Assembly (NCBI GenBank): GCA_015075445.1
Contig: JABTUJ010000048.1
Location: forward strand, 1-57,825
Reading direction: 5' to 3'
DNA: 57,825 nucleotides
Source of the DNA: Verrucomicrobiales bacterium
Lineage (GTDB): Bacteria; Verrucomicrobiota; Verrucomicrobiia; Limisphaerales; J093
Shown one piece after another: positions 16,676 to 25,404 of this stretch (position 1 is its first letter; each line of letters starts with the position of its first letter). The translations under genes and the position numbers were made by a program. Under the pieces are notes generated by a model that was given only the letters and a program-made list of their open reading frames with translations, searched no databases and had not been told where the DNA came from.

Positions 16676-16865
16676 ACAGACGAATGGGGACAGACGAATC
16701 GGGACAAACGAATCCGACCTGGATCCCAGCCCCAGCCCCCCCATTCGCCTGTCCCACGGCGTTTAGAGCGACAGACGAATCGGGACAGACGAATCGGGAC
16801 AGACGAATCCGACCTGGATCCCAGCCCCAGACATCCCATTCGTCAGTCCCCATTCGCCTGTCCCC
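16676..16865. repeat. R5 repeat array
   Basis: Two copies of a unit of roughly 100 bp, each made of GGGACAGACGAATC repeated one to three times, then GACCTGGATCCCAGCCCCAG, then the reverse complement arm ending CATTCGCCTGTCCC. The arms can fold on each other. It fills the gap between the PAP2-GT fusion (divergent) and gnd, so gnd promoter elements must lie in or next to it. Confidence 0.75.
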
Positions 16866-16981
16866 TTCCATCCGTCCCTCTTCGTCACCCTCCATTCGCC
16901 TGTGCAGCCCCGGTTTGGCGTTTACTTCCCCCACCTGGCTGGTACCGTGCCGGCTCGCCTGGCTCGAACGTCTTGGCACAC

Positions 16982-18451
16982 ATGGACCCGCAAGCTGACA
17001 TCGCCGTCATCGGCCTGGCCGTCATGGGCCAGAACCTGATCCTGAACATGAACGACCACGGCTACACCGTCGTGGCCTACAACCGGACCACATCGAAGGT
17101 GGACGAATTCCTCGCCGTCGAGGCCAAGGGCACCCGGATTCTCGGCGCCCATTCCCTCGCCGAGATGGTGGCGCAGCTCAAGAAACCCCGCCGGGTGATG
17201 CTCATGGTCAAGGCCGGCAGCGCCGTGGACGACTTCATCGAGCAACTCCTCCCGCTGCTTGAGCCCGGCGACATCGTCATCGACGGCGGCAACTCGCTTT
17301 TCCAGGACACCATCCGCCGCACCAAGTACGTCGAGTCCAAGGGGCTGCTCTACATCGGGACCGGCGTGTCCGGCGGTGAAGAAGGCGCGCGTCACGGTCC
17401 GAGCATCATGCCGGGCGGCAGTCCTGCGGCGTGGCCCCATGTCCAGCCGATCTTCCAGGCCATTGCGGCCAAGGCCACCGACCCCGCCACCGGCGCGCAG
17501 GAACCCTGTTGCGACTGGGTGGGCGAAGGCGGCGCCGGGCATTACGTGAAGATGACCCACAACGGCATCGAGTACGGCGACATGCAGCTCATCTGCGAGG
17601 CCTATCACCTGCTCAAGGACGGTCTGGGGATGTCGCCCGACGAGATGCACACCGTCTTCAAGACCTGGAACGAAGGCGAGCTGCAGTCGTACCTCATCGA
17701 GATCACGCGCGACATCCTTGCCAAGAAAGACGACGACGGCTCACCGCTCGTGGACAAGATCCTCGACACCGCGGGCCAGAAGGGCACCGGCAAGTGGACG
17801 GTCATCTCCTCGCAGGACCTGGGCATCCCGATCACGCTGATCGCTGAGGCGGTCTATTCGCGGTGCGTTTCGGCGCTCAAGGACACGCGGGTCCAGGCTG
17901 CCAAGGCCTACAAGCCGGGCAACACCCGATTGGCCGGCGATCGCGACGCCTGGATCGAAGACATCCGCAAGGCGCTCTATGCCTCCAAGATCATCAGCTA
18001 CGCGCAGGGCTACATGCTGATGCGCGCGGCGGCGCAGGAGCACAAGTGGAACCTGAACTACGGGGGCATCGCGCTCATGTGGCGCGGCGGCTGCATCATC
18101 CGAAGCCGGTTCCTGGGCGACATCAAGGCGGCGTTCGAGAAGAAGCCGAAGCTCGAGAACCTCCTGTTCGATCCGTTCTTCAAGAAAGCGATCAAGGGCT
18201 GTGTGCGCAGTTGGCGCAAGGTCGTGAGCGGGGCGGTGAAGAAGGGGATTCCGGTCCCGGCGTTCAGCACAGCGCTGGCGTTCTTCGACGGGTTCCGCTG
18301 CGAGCGGCTTCCGGCCAACCTGCTGCAGGCGCAGCGCGACTACTTTGGCGCGCACACCTACGAGCGGGTGGACCAGCCGCGCGGCCAATTCTTCCACACC
18401 AACTGGACCGGCACCGGCGGCCGCGTCGCGAGCGGCACCTACACGGTCTGA
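16982..18451 (+). CDS. gnd: 6-phosphogluconate dehydrogenase, decarboxylating
   Basis: A 489-residue cytosolic enzyme of the oxidative pentose phosphate pathway, making ribulose-5-phosphate, CO2 and NADPH. The ATG at 16982 starts MDPQADIAVIGLAVMGQNL, placing the Rossmann motif at the usual position; the longer open frame upstream is R5 repeat. NADP selectivity is supported by NRTTSKV after the second strand. GVSGGEEGARHGPSIMPGG, the catalytic-site segment HYVKMTHNGIEYGDMQ, GGCIIRSRFLGDIKAAF and the C-terminal HTNWTGTGGRVASGTYTV are all typical. Length and motifs indicate the long dimeric form. No other pentose-phosphate gene lies nearby. Confidence 0.97.
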   Translation: MDPQADIAVIGLAVMGQNLILNMNDHGYTVVAYNRTTSKVDEFLAVEAKGTRILGAHSLAEMVAQLKKPRRVMLMVKAGSAVDDFIEQLLPLLEPGDIVIDGGNSLFQDTIRRTKYVESKGLLYIGTGVSGGEEGARHGPSIMPGGSPAAWPHVQPIFQAIAAKATDPATGAQEPCCDWVGEGGAGHYVKMTHNGIEYGDMQLICEAYHLLKDGLGMSPDEMHTVFKTWNEGELQSYLIEITRDILAKKDDDGSPLVDKILDTAGQKGTGKWTVISSQDLGIPITLIAEAVYSRCVSALKDTRVQAAKAYKPGNTRLAGDRDAWIEDIRKALYASKIISYAQGYMLMRAAAQEHKWNLNYGGIALMWRGGCIIRSRFLGDIKAAFEKKPKLENLLFDPFFKKAIKGCVRSWRKVVSGAVKKGIPVPAFSTALAFFDGFRCERLPANLLQAQRDYFGAHTYERVDQPRGQFFHTNWTGTGGRVASGTYTV

Positions 18452-18470
18452 GAATTCTCCATACCCGACT

Positions 18471-18493
18471 GTAGGCGCCGACGTGAGGAGGCG
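18471..18493 (+). repeat. R1 half element
   Basis: A single R1 core preceded by ATACCCGACT, immediately abutting (1 bp) the stop codon of the PIN toxin gene on the other strand. Confidence 0.8.
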
Positions 18494-18494
18494 T

Positions 18495-18932
18495 TTAGTC
18501 GCCGCCTGCGGGCTTGCGTTGAGTGAACGGATTGAGGACGGGGACGCCGGTGGTTCGGAAGCCCGCTTCGTCCCGGCTGACCACCGTCAAGTTGTGGCTC
18601 ATTGCCGTCGCGGCGAGAAAGGCATCGAGCACTGGGACCGGCTGTCGGACCCCTAAACGGCCCCACTGGTCCGCCACCTTCTCGCTCACCGGCAACAGCC
18701 GGTCGGCGAACTCGGCCGAAATCCAGCGTAGCCACTTTTCTAACGCGCGAGCTTGCGTCTGGTCGCGCAGCCGAATCCGCTCGATTCCCTGGCGGATTTC
18801 ACCCAGCACCAGCACGCTCACGAACAGCGCGTCCGCGTCGACCTCCTCCAACCACCTCCGCACCCCGGGGTCGCACCGGTTTCCCTTCCGGAGTTCGCTC
18901 AGGACGTTGGTGTCGAGCAGGAAACCGCTCAT
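18495..18932 (-). CDS. PIN-domain toxin (VapC/FitB type)
   Basis: A 145-residue PIN ribonuclease. The first conserved acidic residue is in MSGFLLDTNVLSELRKG, the second in the LGEIRQGIERIR segment (the FitB-like glutamate), and the third in PVLDAFLAATAMSHNLTVVS with the final aspartate in the following VSRDEAGF element. This pattern and the adjacent antitoxin fit FitB of FitAB more closely than classic VapC. Expected role is growth inhibition by RNA cleavage when released from the antitoxin. It overlaps the antitoxin gene by 4 bp. Its 3' end touches an R1 element. Confidence 0.9.
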   Translation of the reverse strand: MSGFLLDTNVLSELRKGNRCDPGVRRWLEEVDADALFVSVLVLGEIRQGIERIRLRDQTQARALEKWLRWISAEFADRLLPVSEKVADQWGRLGVRQPVPVLDAFLAATAMSHNLTVVSRDEAGFRTTGVPVLNPFTQRKPAGGD

Positions 18933-19165
18933 AGCTCAACCGGACGCTCCCTTTGCGGACCTCGCTCGAAATCCTCGTCGTTCCCGGCATCGGGCATGGC
19001 GAGCAGGGCCTCCTTGAACGACGGCCGCTTCACCGCGCTACCGAGCAGCGCCTCGCGCAAGATGCGCCGGTGTTCCTCCTCCATCGACACCCCGTGCCGT
19101 CCGGCCAGTTCTTTGAGCTTCCGCACGACCTTATCCTCGATCTGCCTCACCAGGAGTTGAGCCAT
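18929..19165 (-). CDS. FitA/VapB-type ribbon-helix-helix antitoxin
   Basis: A 78-residue antitoxin. The first 40 residues, MAQLLVRQIEDKVVRKLKEL followed by AGRHGVSMEEEHRRIL, form a FitA-type ribbon-helix-helix with the H-[GR]-x-S-x-E-E-E-H-R signature; the C-terminal part (RPSFKEALLAMPDAGNDEDF) would wrap around the toxin. Such proteins repress their own promoter together with the toxin. TGATAGCA, one half of the FitA operator as I recall it (TGCTATCA-N12-TGATAGCA), is present at 19186-19193, upstream of the start. The complete operator was not found. Confidence 0.88.
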   Translation of the reverse strand: MAQLLVRQIEDKVVRKLKELAGRHGVSMEEEHRRILREALLGSAVKRPSFKEALLAMPDAGNDEDFERGPQRERPVEL

Positions 19166-19185
19166 AACGCGTCCCTCTGCTGTTC

Positions 19186-19200
19186 TGATAGCAATGCTAG
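19186..19200. promoter_or_regulatory. Possible FitA operator half-site
   Basis: TGATAGCA (19186-19193) followed by ATGCTAG lies 21 bp upstream of the antitoxin start. The octamer equals one half-site of the FitA-FitB inverted repeat known from Neisseria; the second half is only partially matched (TAGCAATGCTA is a local dyad instead). Confidence 0.4.
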
Positions 19201-19288
19201 CTCGCCCCGCCGTCCTTGGGAAGCGTCAAGTTGGGTCGAGGAACCGATGAGGCCGGATCGCGGCGTCGGACGGGCCCACACGCACCCC

Positions 19289-19311
19289 GTAGGCGCCGAC
19301 GTGAGGAGGCG
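19289..19311 (+). repeat. R1 half element
   Basis: A single R1 core. It is followed (about 19358-19390) by a degraded R3-like arm (AACCGCAGAGACACGAAGG) and then an R2 half element. The 330-bp stretch 19166-19496 holds only the regulatory site and these repeats. Confidence 0.75.
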
Positions 19312-19464
19312 TCGTGGGCAGACTCCCCGCCCATCCCGGCGGTGGGCACCCCCCCGGCTTCAACCGCAGAGACACGAAGGCCGCAGAGGACCGGACCTTG
19401 GGCGCCGCCGTCCCGCACCTGCCGTCGTGGCGGACGTGCCTCGCGCCAGGCCAGCCGGTCTCCC

Positions 19465-19494
19465 TGTAGGCCGCGTGCCCTCACGCGGCGCCCC
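19465..19494. repeat. R2 half element
   Basis: TGTAGGCCGCGTGCCCTCAC followed by GCGGCG is one R2 hairpin with compensating changes (CCGCGT/ACGCGG instead of CCGGGT/ACCCGG), so the stem is kept. It ends 2 bp before the stop codon of the TPR gene on the opposite strand. Confidence 0.7.
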
Positions 19495-19496
19495 GG

Positions 19497-22400
19497 TCAT
19501 TCCTCCGCCAACCGCCGCTTGGCGTCGGCGGCAAACGCCCCTTGCGGCTCCACTTCAAGGGCCTTCTCGAGCGCCGCTTTGCCGGGCTCCTTCTGGCCGA
19601 GCTGCAACCGGGCCAGCCCGAGGGAATACCACACGTCGCCGTCAGTGGCGCGCGACCGGGCGCTCTCCTCGAGGAGTTGGGCGGCATAACGGGCATCGCC
19701 GCGTCGGAGGCTGACCTTCCCCAGGGCCTTGGCCAGCTCGGCATCCTGGGGGTCGGCCTCGCGTGCCTTGCCGCCGATCTGCACGGCCTTCGCGTCATCC
19801 GTACCCAACTCGGCCAGCACGATGGCGATCCGCTTCATGGCGGGCGTGAAGGCGGAGTAGATCGTCAGGATCCGCTCGTAGGCCTGTCGCGCCTCGGCTT
19901 TCCGGCCCGCCTGCTCAACCGCACGAGCTAGCACCATCAGGGCCGGGACATGGGCGGGGTGCTGCTCGGGCACGTTGCGCGCTGCCGCCTCGAGCTGAGG
20001 CGCCTGGGCGGGTGTCTCCTCGATCACCGTCAACGCCAGGAACTGCTTCGCCGCCTCGACTTGACCGAACGCGGAGTTCCGCTTGAGAGCTTGCTGGATC
20101 GCCTGTCGCGACTCATCGACCCGACCCTGGCTGTATGCGGCGAGGCCGTAGTCGAACAGCACCTCGGCGCGATCCGGATCCAGCCGGGCAGCCTCGGACA
20201 AGAGGCTGTTGGCCCAGGCGAAGTCGCCGGCCTGGAACGCGACGCGACCCAGCGTATGGGCAATGGCCGGGTCGGCGGGCGCGAGATTGCGCGCCTGCCG
20301 GGCCAACTCGAGAGCCTTGGCCGGTTGCCGCAACGGCCCCGCGTAGAGCTGCGCCAGGCCCGCCGTGGCCGGGGCCGCTTTCGGATTGATCCGCAGCACC
20401 TGTTCGTAAGCGTTGCGCGCCTTGTCCGTGGCGCCGGTCTGGACGTAGAGCGCGGCCAGGCGCTGCCACGCCACCGTGTCCTGCGGCCGATCCGACACCC
20501 CCTTCTCGAGGATCGGAATCAAGGTCTCCGGCGGCTGGGCGGTGTTGGCGCTCAACAGGGCAAGGTACCGCTGGGCGTTCGTGCGGCCGGTGAAATTGGT
20601 GCTCAGCTCGAGCGCGCGTGCCAGGGCCTCCCGCGCCGCGGCCTCTTGTCCCGTCATGTAGCGCGCCATGCCGAGGTGATACTGGACCTCGGCCTCGTTC
20701 GGCATCCTGCCGGCGCTCTCCTGCAGCAAGGGCAGCGCGACGTCATAGGCCCCGCGGCGGTATTCGATCCAGCCCAGGGTATCCGCCACACCGGGGTCTT
20801 GCGGGGCGAGTTCCCGGGCCCGAACGGCCAGCGAGCGGGCCTGATCGAGGTCGCTCAGGTGCTCCGAGTACAGGTACGCGAGGTTGTTGAGGGCGGGCAC
20901 GACATTGGCATTCGTGGCCAGAACAGCGCTGTACGCGATGCGAGCTTGCGGCACATCGCCGACGCGGTCGTACAACATCCCCTTCATCATCAGGGCTCCG
21001 ACGTTGCCCGGGCGTTGCTTGAGGAAGGCGTCGAGCTTGGCCTGCGCCGCGGCGTAGTCCCCACGCGCCGTGTAGAGATCGAGGAGGAGCGAGTAGGCGA
21101 GGCTGAAGTTCGGGCCGAGCTCGAGGGTCTTGTTGAGAGCCGCTTCGGCCTCGGCGACCTCGTTCCGGGCCAGGTGCACCCGGGCCAGCAAGTACGTGGC
21201 GCCCGGCGACTTGGGCGCCTGTTGGATGGCGGCCTGCACCCGGCGCATCGCGTCATCGTACTTCTGATCGAGCAAATCCAACTCGACCAGTTGGTACAGC
21301 ACGGCCTCGCTCTGGGGCGCGAGTTGGCGGGCTTGTTCGAAGGACTGACGTGCCGCGACGTTGTTCGTCTGGGCGCGGAGGATCAGGCCTTTCGTGACGG
21401 AACCTGCGGCGTCGTTCGTGACCATCCGCAGGTAAGTGTCCACCGCCGCCAACGCATCGTTGAGCCGACCCTGAGCCTGGTAGGCGTTCGCCAACATGAG
21501 TTGGGTGCGCGGGATGTCCGGGCGTTCGGCCTGGAACTTCTGCAGGGTCGTTGCCGCCGACGCCGGATCGCCCTGGGCCATGTGGAGATCCGCCAGGAGG
21601 AGATTCGCCTCGACATACTGCGGTTCAAGGGCCAGGGCGCCGTAAAGCCGGTTGATCGCTTCGCCTGCGTTTCCGTTCGCCAGGTGGGAAACCCCCAGCT
21701 CAAACGCAAGCTGCGGGCTGGACGGGTACCGCGTCTGGGCGCGCTGCAGGACTTCGATGGACTGGCTGTGATTCCCCTGAGCCCGGAGCAGCCGGGCCTG
21801 CAGCAGCAACCCATCGTAGTGGGCGGGGTCCTGACGCAGCACCTTGACCACCCGGTTCGAGCACTCGACCAGGTTGTTCTCGGCGAGGGCGAGTTCGCCC
21901 AGCATGATGCCCACCGACGTGTTATCGGGCTCGGACTTCGCCGCGGCCTCGAGAATCTGCTTCGCCTCGTCCCGCGCGCCGGTCTGGAGCTTGTACTGCG
22001 CCCAGCGGATCCGCTCCGGCGAGGTCGGCCCCGCCTGCTGTGCCGCGGTTTCGAACAGGGCGGCCGCTTCATTCGTTCGCCCCCGCGTCCAGTACAGACT
22101 GCCCAGCGCCAGCTTGGCTCGACTGGACTTGGGATCCAGCGCAACAGCCTGCTGGAAAGCAGTTTCTGCGGCCGCTCGGTCCCCTGATCGAACCGCCAGG
22201 TTGCCCAGGGCCAACTGGATGGCTGACCTGTCCCCGGTCCGGGCGCGCAATTCCTCGAGCCTCACCCGTACCTGGGCGAGCTCGTTTGTGTCTTTGACTG
22301 TGCGCGAGAGGATCAGGATTCCGTCCTCATCGACCGGGTCGAGTTCGAGGATCGCATCGGCTTCGGCACGCGCCTCCTCGAGTTGGCCGCCCTGCAGAAA

Positions 22401-22718
22401 CATCTGGCCGAGGCGCCGCCGCACGTCGAGGTTCGTCGGTGACAACGCGCGGGCACGGAGCAGGAGCGGCACGGCCGTGCTGTACTCCCCGCGGTCATAG
22501 TGGAGCTGCGCCAGTCGCGCCACTGCCACCTGGTTGGTCGGCTCGAGCCGAACCACGTTCAAATACTCGATGAGAGCCTTCTCCGAGTCGCCCGCTGCGA
22601 GGTACGCGTTCGCGCGCTCCAGATGGCTCGTCTTCTTGCCCTCCTTCGAACAACCGGTGCCGAACATCAACGTAACCGCCGTCAGCACCAAGCAGACAAC
22701 CACTGGATGTCGCTTCAT
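19497..22718 (-). CDS. Large TPR-repeat lipoprotein
   Basis: A 1073-residue lipoprotein. The ATG at 22718 gives MKRHPVVVCLVLTAVTLMFG with the lipobox FGTGC, so Cys of GCSKEGKK would be lipidated. The rest is a near-continuous solenoid of about 25-28 TPR units; recurring features are A-x-G-x-x-x-A and the terminal L-x-P/LDP turn (for example ALDPKSSRAKLALGSLYWTR). Size and layout recall the PEP-CTERM-associated TPR lipoprotein (PrsT type), which helps exopolysaccharide and protein export; the next gene, divergent, encodes a VPDGG-CTERM protein, in keeping with that idea. The match is architectural; other large TPR scaffolds are possible. Confidence 0.8.
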   Translation of the reverse strand: MKRHPVVVCLVLTAVTLMFGTGCSKEGKKTSHLERANAYLAAGDSEKALIEYLNVVRLEPTNQVAVARLAQLHYDRGEYSTAVPLLLRARALSPTNLDVRRRLGQMFLQGGQLEEARAEADAILELDPVDEDGILILSRTVKDTNELAQVRVRLEELRARTGDRSAIQLALGNLAVRSGDRAAAETAFQQAVALDPKSSRAKLALGSLYWTRGRTNEAAALFETAAQQAGPTSPERIRWAQYKLQTGARDEAKQILEAAAKSEPDNTSVGIMLGELALAENNLVECSNRVVKVLRQDPAHYDGLLLQARLLRAQGNHSQSIEVLQRAQTRYPSSPQLAFELGVSHLANGNAGEAINRLYGALALEPQYVEANLLLADLHMAQGDPASAATTLQKFQAERPDIPRTQLMLANAYQAQGRLNDALAAVDTYLRMVTNDAAGSVTKGLILRAQTNNVAARQSFEQARQLAPQSEAVLYQLVELDLLDQKYDDAMRRVQAAIQQAPKSPGATYLLARVHLARNEVAEAEAALNKTLELGPNFSLAYSLLLDLYTARGDYAAAQAKLDAFLKQRPGNVGALMMKGMLYDRVGDVPQARIAYSAVLATNANVVPALNNLAYLYSEHLSDLDQARSLAVRARELAPQDPGVADTLGWIEYRRGAYDVALPLLQESAGRMPNEAEVQYHLGMARYMTGQEAAAREALARALELSTNFTGRTNAQRYLALLSANTAQPPETLIPILEKGVSDRPQDTVAWQRLAALYVQTGATDKARNAYEQVLRINPKAAPATAGLAQLYAGPLRQPAKALELARQARNLAPADPAIAHTLGRVAFQAGDFAWANSLLSEAARLDPDRAEVLFDYGLAAYSQGRVDESRQAIQQALKRNSAFGQVEAAKQFLALTVIEETPAQAPQLEAAARNVPEQHPAHVPALMVLARAVEQAGRKAEARQAYERILTIYSAFTPAMKRIAIVLAELGTDDAKAVQIGGKAREADPQDAELAKALGKVSLRRGDARYAAQLLEESARSRATDGDVWYSLGLARLQLGQKEPGKAALEKALEVEPQGAFAADAKRRLAEE

Positions 22719-22795
22719 GGCGGGGAGAATGGTCCCGACCGCCGCCGGGACGCCAGCCGATTCTCGCAACACCTGATTCTGACTCGATTGTACTG

Positions 22796-22816
22796 CGCCG
22801 TCCTACGGACGGCGTC
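22796..22816. promoter_or_regulatory. Hairpin in the leader of the TPR lipoprotein gene
   Basis: GCGCCGTCC-TAC-GGACGGCGT gives a tight 9-bp stem about 80 bp upstream of the lipoprotein start. No T-run follows on either strand, so it is not an evident terminator; it could be an operator or leader stem. The rest of the divergent 590-bp gap (22719-23311) is distinctly AT-richer than the genes and shows no gene. Confidence 0.4.
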
Positions 22817-23311
22817 TGAATACCAAGCAGAGAGGTATCCCGCGGCACAACTGTCGGTTTGACTCCTCATCCCTATTCAAACCAACCCAGCCCGGCCGAG
22901 CCGCGGTGGTTTCATGTGCCAAGACGTTCATATACAAAGAGATGAGTCTTCGCTGAGAACCTATGGCGGTCGGCGTACGGTCCATTTACACACTCCGTGT
23001 GGATCGCAATAGGTTGGGGTAAAGATATTTATGAATCTGAGTCGCTCGCCCTGAACGGTACTCGTCGGCAATGCTTACACCTGCCGAGAACAAGCGGTAA
23101 GTGATATTATTCAATGGATGAGTCACCTAAATTCTACTGTCACCAATCTATATTCATAAAAGTCTTATTCACAATAACTTGTGGAGTATGCGTGGAGTAC
23201 ATGGGCAAAGCGGATCGCCTGCTGCCATTGCCTGCTCGACGATCGGCATGCTTGCTGCTTCCTTGACCATCCGTCTTGGCATAGCAAGAAAGAACTAACA
23301 GAAGGATGAAC

Positions 23312-24040
23312 ATGCAACGAAGATTGATTGTGGGGACCATGGTGGTGGCCGGGTTAGCGTGGTCGCTTTCGGCCTCACAGGTCGTTACGGGGTCGACGTG
23401 GGGAAGCTACCAGACCGGCAACGGGGGGGAGTTCACGGTTAAGGCGGTGGGATTGGACCTGAGTGACTATTCGTCGAAAGCCTCAGGTAAGTCTGCTGGC
23501 GAAATCGGGAACGTTGACACTTTCCAGACTTTTTGTCTGGAAGCCACGAGCCCTCCCGAATACATCGAATACCGAACAGAGTATAATGTTGTTGTGAACA
23601 CAAAGGCCATCTATGGCGGCGTCGGACCGGATGGCGATGTCTTGTCGAAAGGAACTGGTTGGCTTTACTCCCAGTTTGCTACGGGGACGCTTGCCAGCTA
23701 CGCCTTCGAGGGGACAGACGCTCAGCGGAAGGCCGATGCAGGGCTTCTGCAGAACGCTATCTGGTGGCTCGAGGATGAGGGGCAGAGCTACAATCCGGCC
23801 AACAAGTTTATGGTGGCCGTAGCTCAACACTTTGGAGACGGCGATGCGGTGCTTGGACAGGGTCTGGCCAAAGCCGATGGTGCATGGTTGTACAACGTCT
23901 ATGCGTTGAACATGACCAAGGCTAATGGCACGAGGGCCCAAGACCAAGTGTATTACAACGTCCCGGATGGTGGCCTGACCGTCGCGATGCTGGGCGTGGG
24001 CTTGGCCGGATTGGGCCTGATCGCCCGCCGTCGTAACTAG
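23312..24040 (+). CDS. VPDGG-CTERM exported protein
   Basis: A 242-residue secreted protein of unknown function. Of two close ATGs (23306 and 23312) the second is chosen because GAAGG at 23301-23305 then has normal Shine-Dalgarno spacing. A signal peptide covers about residues 1-22. The C-terminus is a tripartite sorting signal: VPDGG, a hydrophobic helix (LTVAMLGVGLAGLGLIA) and basic RRRN, as in the VPDSG/PEP-CTERM families processed by exosortases. The central part (FQTFCLEATSPPEYIEY, LQNAIWWLEDEG) resembles thioester-like or Cys-containing PEP-CTERM adhesion domains. No exosortase gene is in the window. A strong terminator follows. Confidence 0.85.
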   Translation: MQRRLIVGTMVVAGLAWSLSASQVVTGSTWGSYQTGNGGEFTVKAVGLDLSDYSSKASGKSAGEIGNVDTFQTFCLEATSPPEYIEYRTEYNVVVNTKAIYGGVGPDGDVLSKGTGWLYSQFATGTLASYAFEGTDAQRKADAGLLQNAIWWLEDEGQSYNPANKFMVAVAQHFGDGDAVLGQGLAKADGAWLYNVYALNMTKANGTRAQDQVYYNVPDGGLTVAMLGVGLAGLGLIARRRN

Positions 24041-24071
24041 CTCTTGCGAACTCTTCAAGAGGTCCGATACC

Positions 24072-24102
24072 AGACCGCCGACCTTTGGTCGGCGGTCTTT
24101 CT
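24072..24102 (+). terminator. Rho-independent terminator after the VPDGG gene
   Basis: An 11-bp perfect stem GACCGCCGACC/GGTCGGCGGTC with a TTT loop, followed by TTTCT. It begins about 32 bp after the stop codon. Confidence 0.9.
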
Positions 24103-24297
24103 GTCGTAGGGGACAGGGCGCAAATGGTCGCTGGCTGTAGTAGCCGTCACCTCCGACCGTGGCAATCCGGAGGTGTAGGGCGCTCGTAGCACCGCTGCTT
24201 CGCGTGCGAGTGACGAGTATGGGCGAGGAGGAGGGGGGGACCAGAGAGAACGGCTCGCCGAGACGCGTGCGAGCCATCCTGCGCGCAGGCGGGTGGG

Positions 24298-24870
24298 CCG
24301 TGTCAGGAGGGAGGGAGCGGCACGGAGGACGGTGTAAGGGGGAACGCACGAGCCGTTTCAGCGGAGGGGTCGCGGGTCTGATGCGTTGGTGAACAGGAGG
24401 TTGGGATGGGCTCGCGAGGTGCGGTTCGCTCGGGTGAGGCGCGCGCTCGGACCGCGGCACCGCGGCCTTCCGCGGCCTTCCCGTCTCGGCACCCTCTGTG
24501 TCCCTCGAGTCTCTGTGGTGGAATGGCTTGGCTTGGAACCACAGAGGCGCGAGGGACACAGAGGGAGGTCGGAGGGGCAGACGCCGAGCCAACGGATGAG
24601 GAACCACGCCGGTGAGGCGATGACCCTCCAACGGGCCACAGCACGAACCCTGGCACTGCGGCCGACCCGCGATCACCGCTTGGCCGCATCCGTGGCATCC
24701 CGGCCATCCGCGGTCCAGGTCCGGAACCGCCTCTGATCGCGGATGGCCCGGATGGCGAGAGAGGGGAGGTTCAGCCGCGGGGTGACACGGGCGAACCAGT
24801 CCGGCGAGGTGAACCGCCGCCCCGTTGATCCGGGCGATGCTGGTCACACTTTCGGGTTTCCGTCGTAGCT
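24298..24870. repeat. Modular repeat copy A (contains R3 and R4)
   Basis: Shares long stretches with copies B-E: ACGGAGGACGGTGTAAGGGG, GGTCTGATGCGTTGGTGAAC, GGAGGTTGGGATGG, then the R3 palindrome (24493-24564), a GGTGAGGCGATG segment, an R4 palindrome (24688-24760) and GGAGGTTCAGCCGCGG. The far end, read on the reverse strand, closes an open frame with YDGNPKV and a stop at 24844. The 1,360-bp gap 24041-25404 is otherwise without a credible gene. Confidence 0.8.
24493..24564. repeat. R3 palindrome, copy 1 of 6
   Basis: A 72-bp near-perfect palindrome with arms CCTCTGTGTCCCTCGAGTC and its complement around TGGTGGAA...TTGGAACCACAGAG. Five more full copies lie at 26539-26610, 27717-27788, 29040-29111, 33857-33928 and 34757-34828, with a lone right arm at 29786-29806. 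Spurious open frames on both strands run through it. Confidence 0.9.
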
Positions 24871-25264
24871 GCTCATGATCATGAAGACCCACGGGGCCAG
24901 ATCCGAATGGTGCCTGGATCCGGGCCAGTCGTCCCTGGAACCGCGCATGCTCCGCTTTCACCGCAGATCACTCGGCCGCCTGCCGCACGACGGCGGATCG
25001 GCTCAAGGAGATGAGGAATGGTGAATAGCCGGGACCGACCGCGTCCACGGAAAGGCGAATACCCATTCGCCCTTCCTGACAGAAGAGGCTTCGATGCTGT
25101 AACACACTGATCAGCAATATGTTGGTTTCCAAGGAGCGATTGGATTCACCGACCTATGCTCCGAAGACCGTCGGTTTGGTTTACAGGTCTCCGCTGCTGT
25201 CGTTGGCTTTTGAGAGCGTCAGAAGAAAGCAACGCTGGCGTCAAGTCCTTATCGGAGAGTTACT

Positions 25265-25339
25265 AACACAGCAGATTCCGCTGTGTTGCTGCCACGTACC
25301 CGTAGCGCGGCACGTGGCGTGCTCCGCCCAGGCGCGGAG
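25265..25339 (+). promoter_or_regulatory. Three consecutive hairpins in the leader of the VPDSG gene
   Basis: AACACAGC/GCTGTGTT (25265-25287, 8-bp perfect stem), GCCACGT/ACGTGGC (25291-25318) and CTCCGC/GCGGAG (25322-25339) follow one another without gaps and end 66 bp before the start codon. None has a T-run, so a structured 5' leader or tandem operator is more likely than a terminator. Confidence 0.5.
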
Positions 25340-25404
25340 TCGGTAAGGAACGACTCGTGCAACAGAAACGCAACAGAAACGGTAGTCGAAGGAGCGACAA
25401 CAGA

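Noticed and set aside
23483..24961. 492-codon open frame opposite the VPDGG gene
   Set aside because: It crosses a strong terminator and repeats and is antisense to a well-supported gene; composition is GC-driven.
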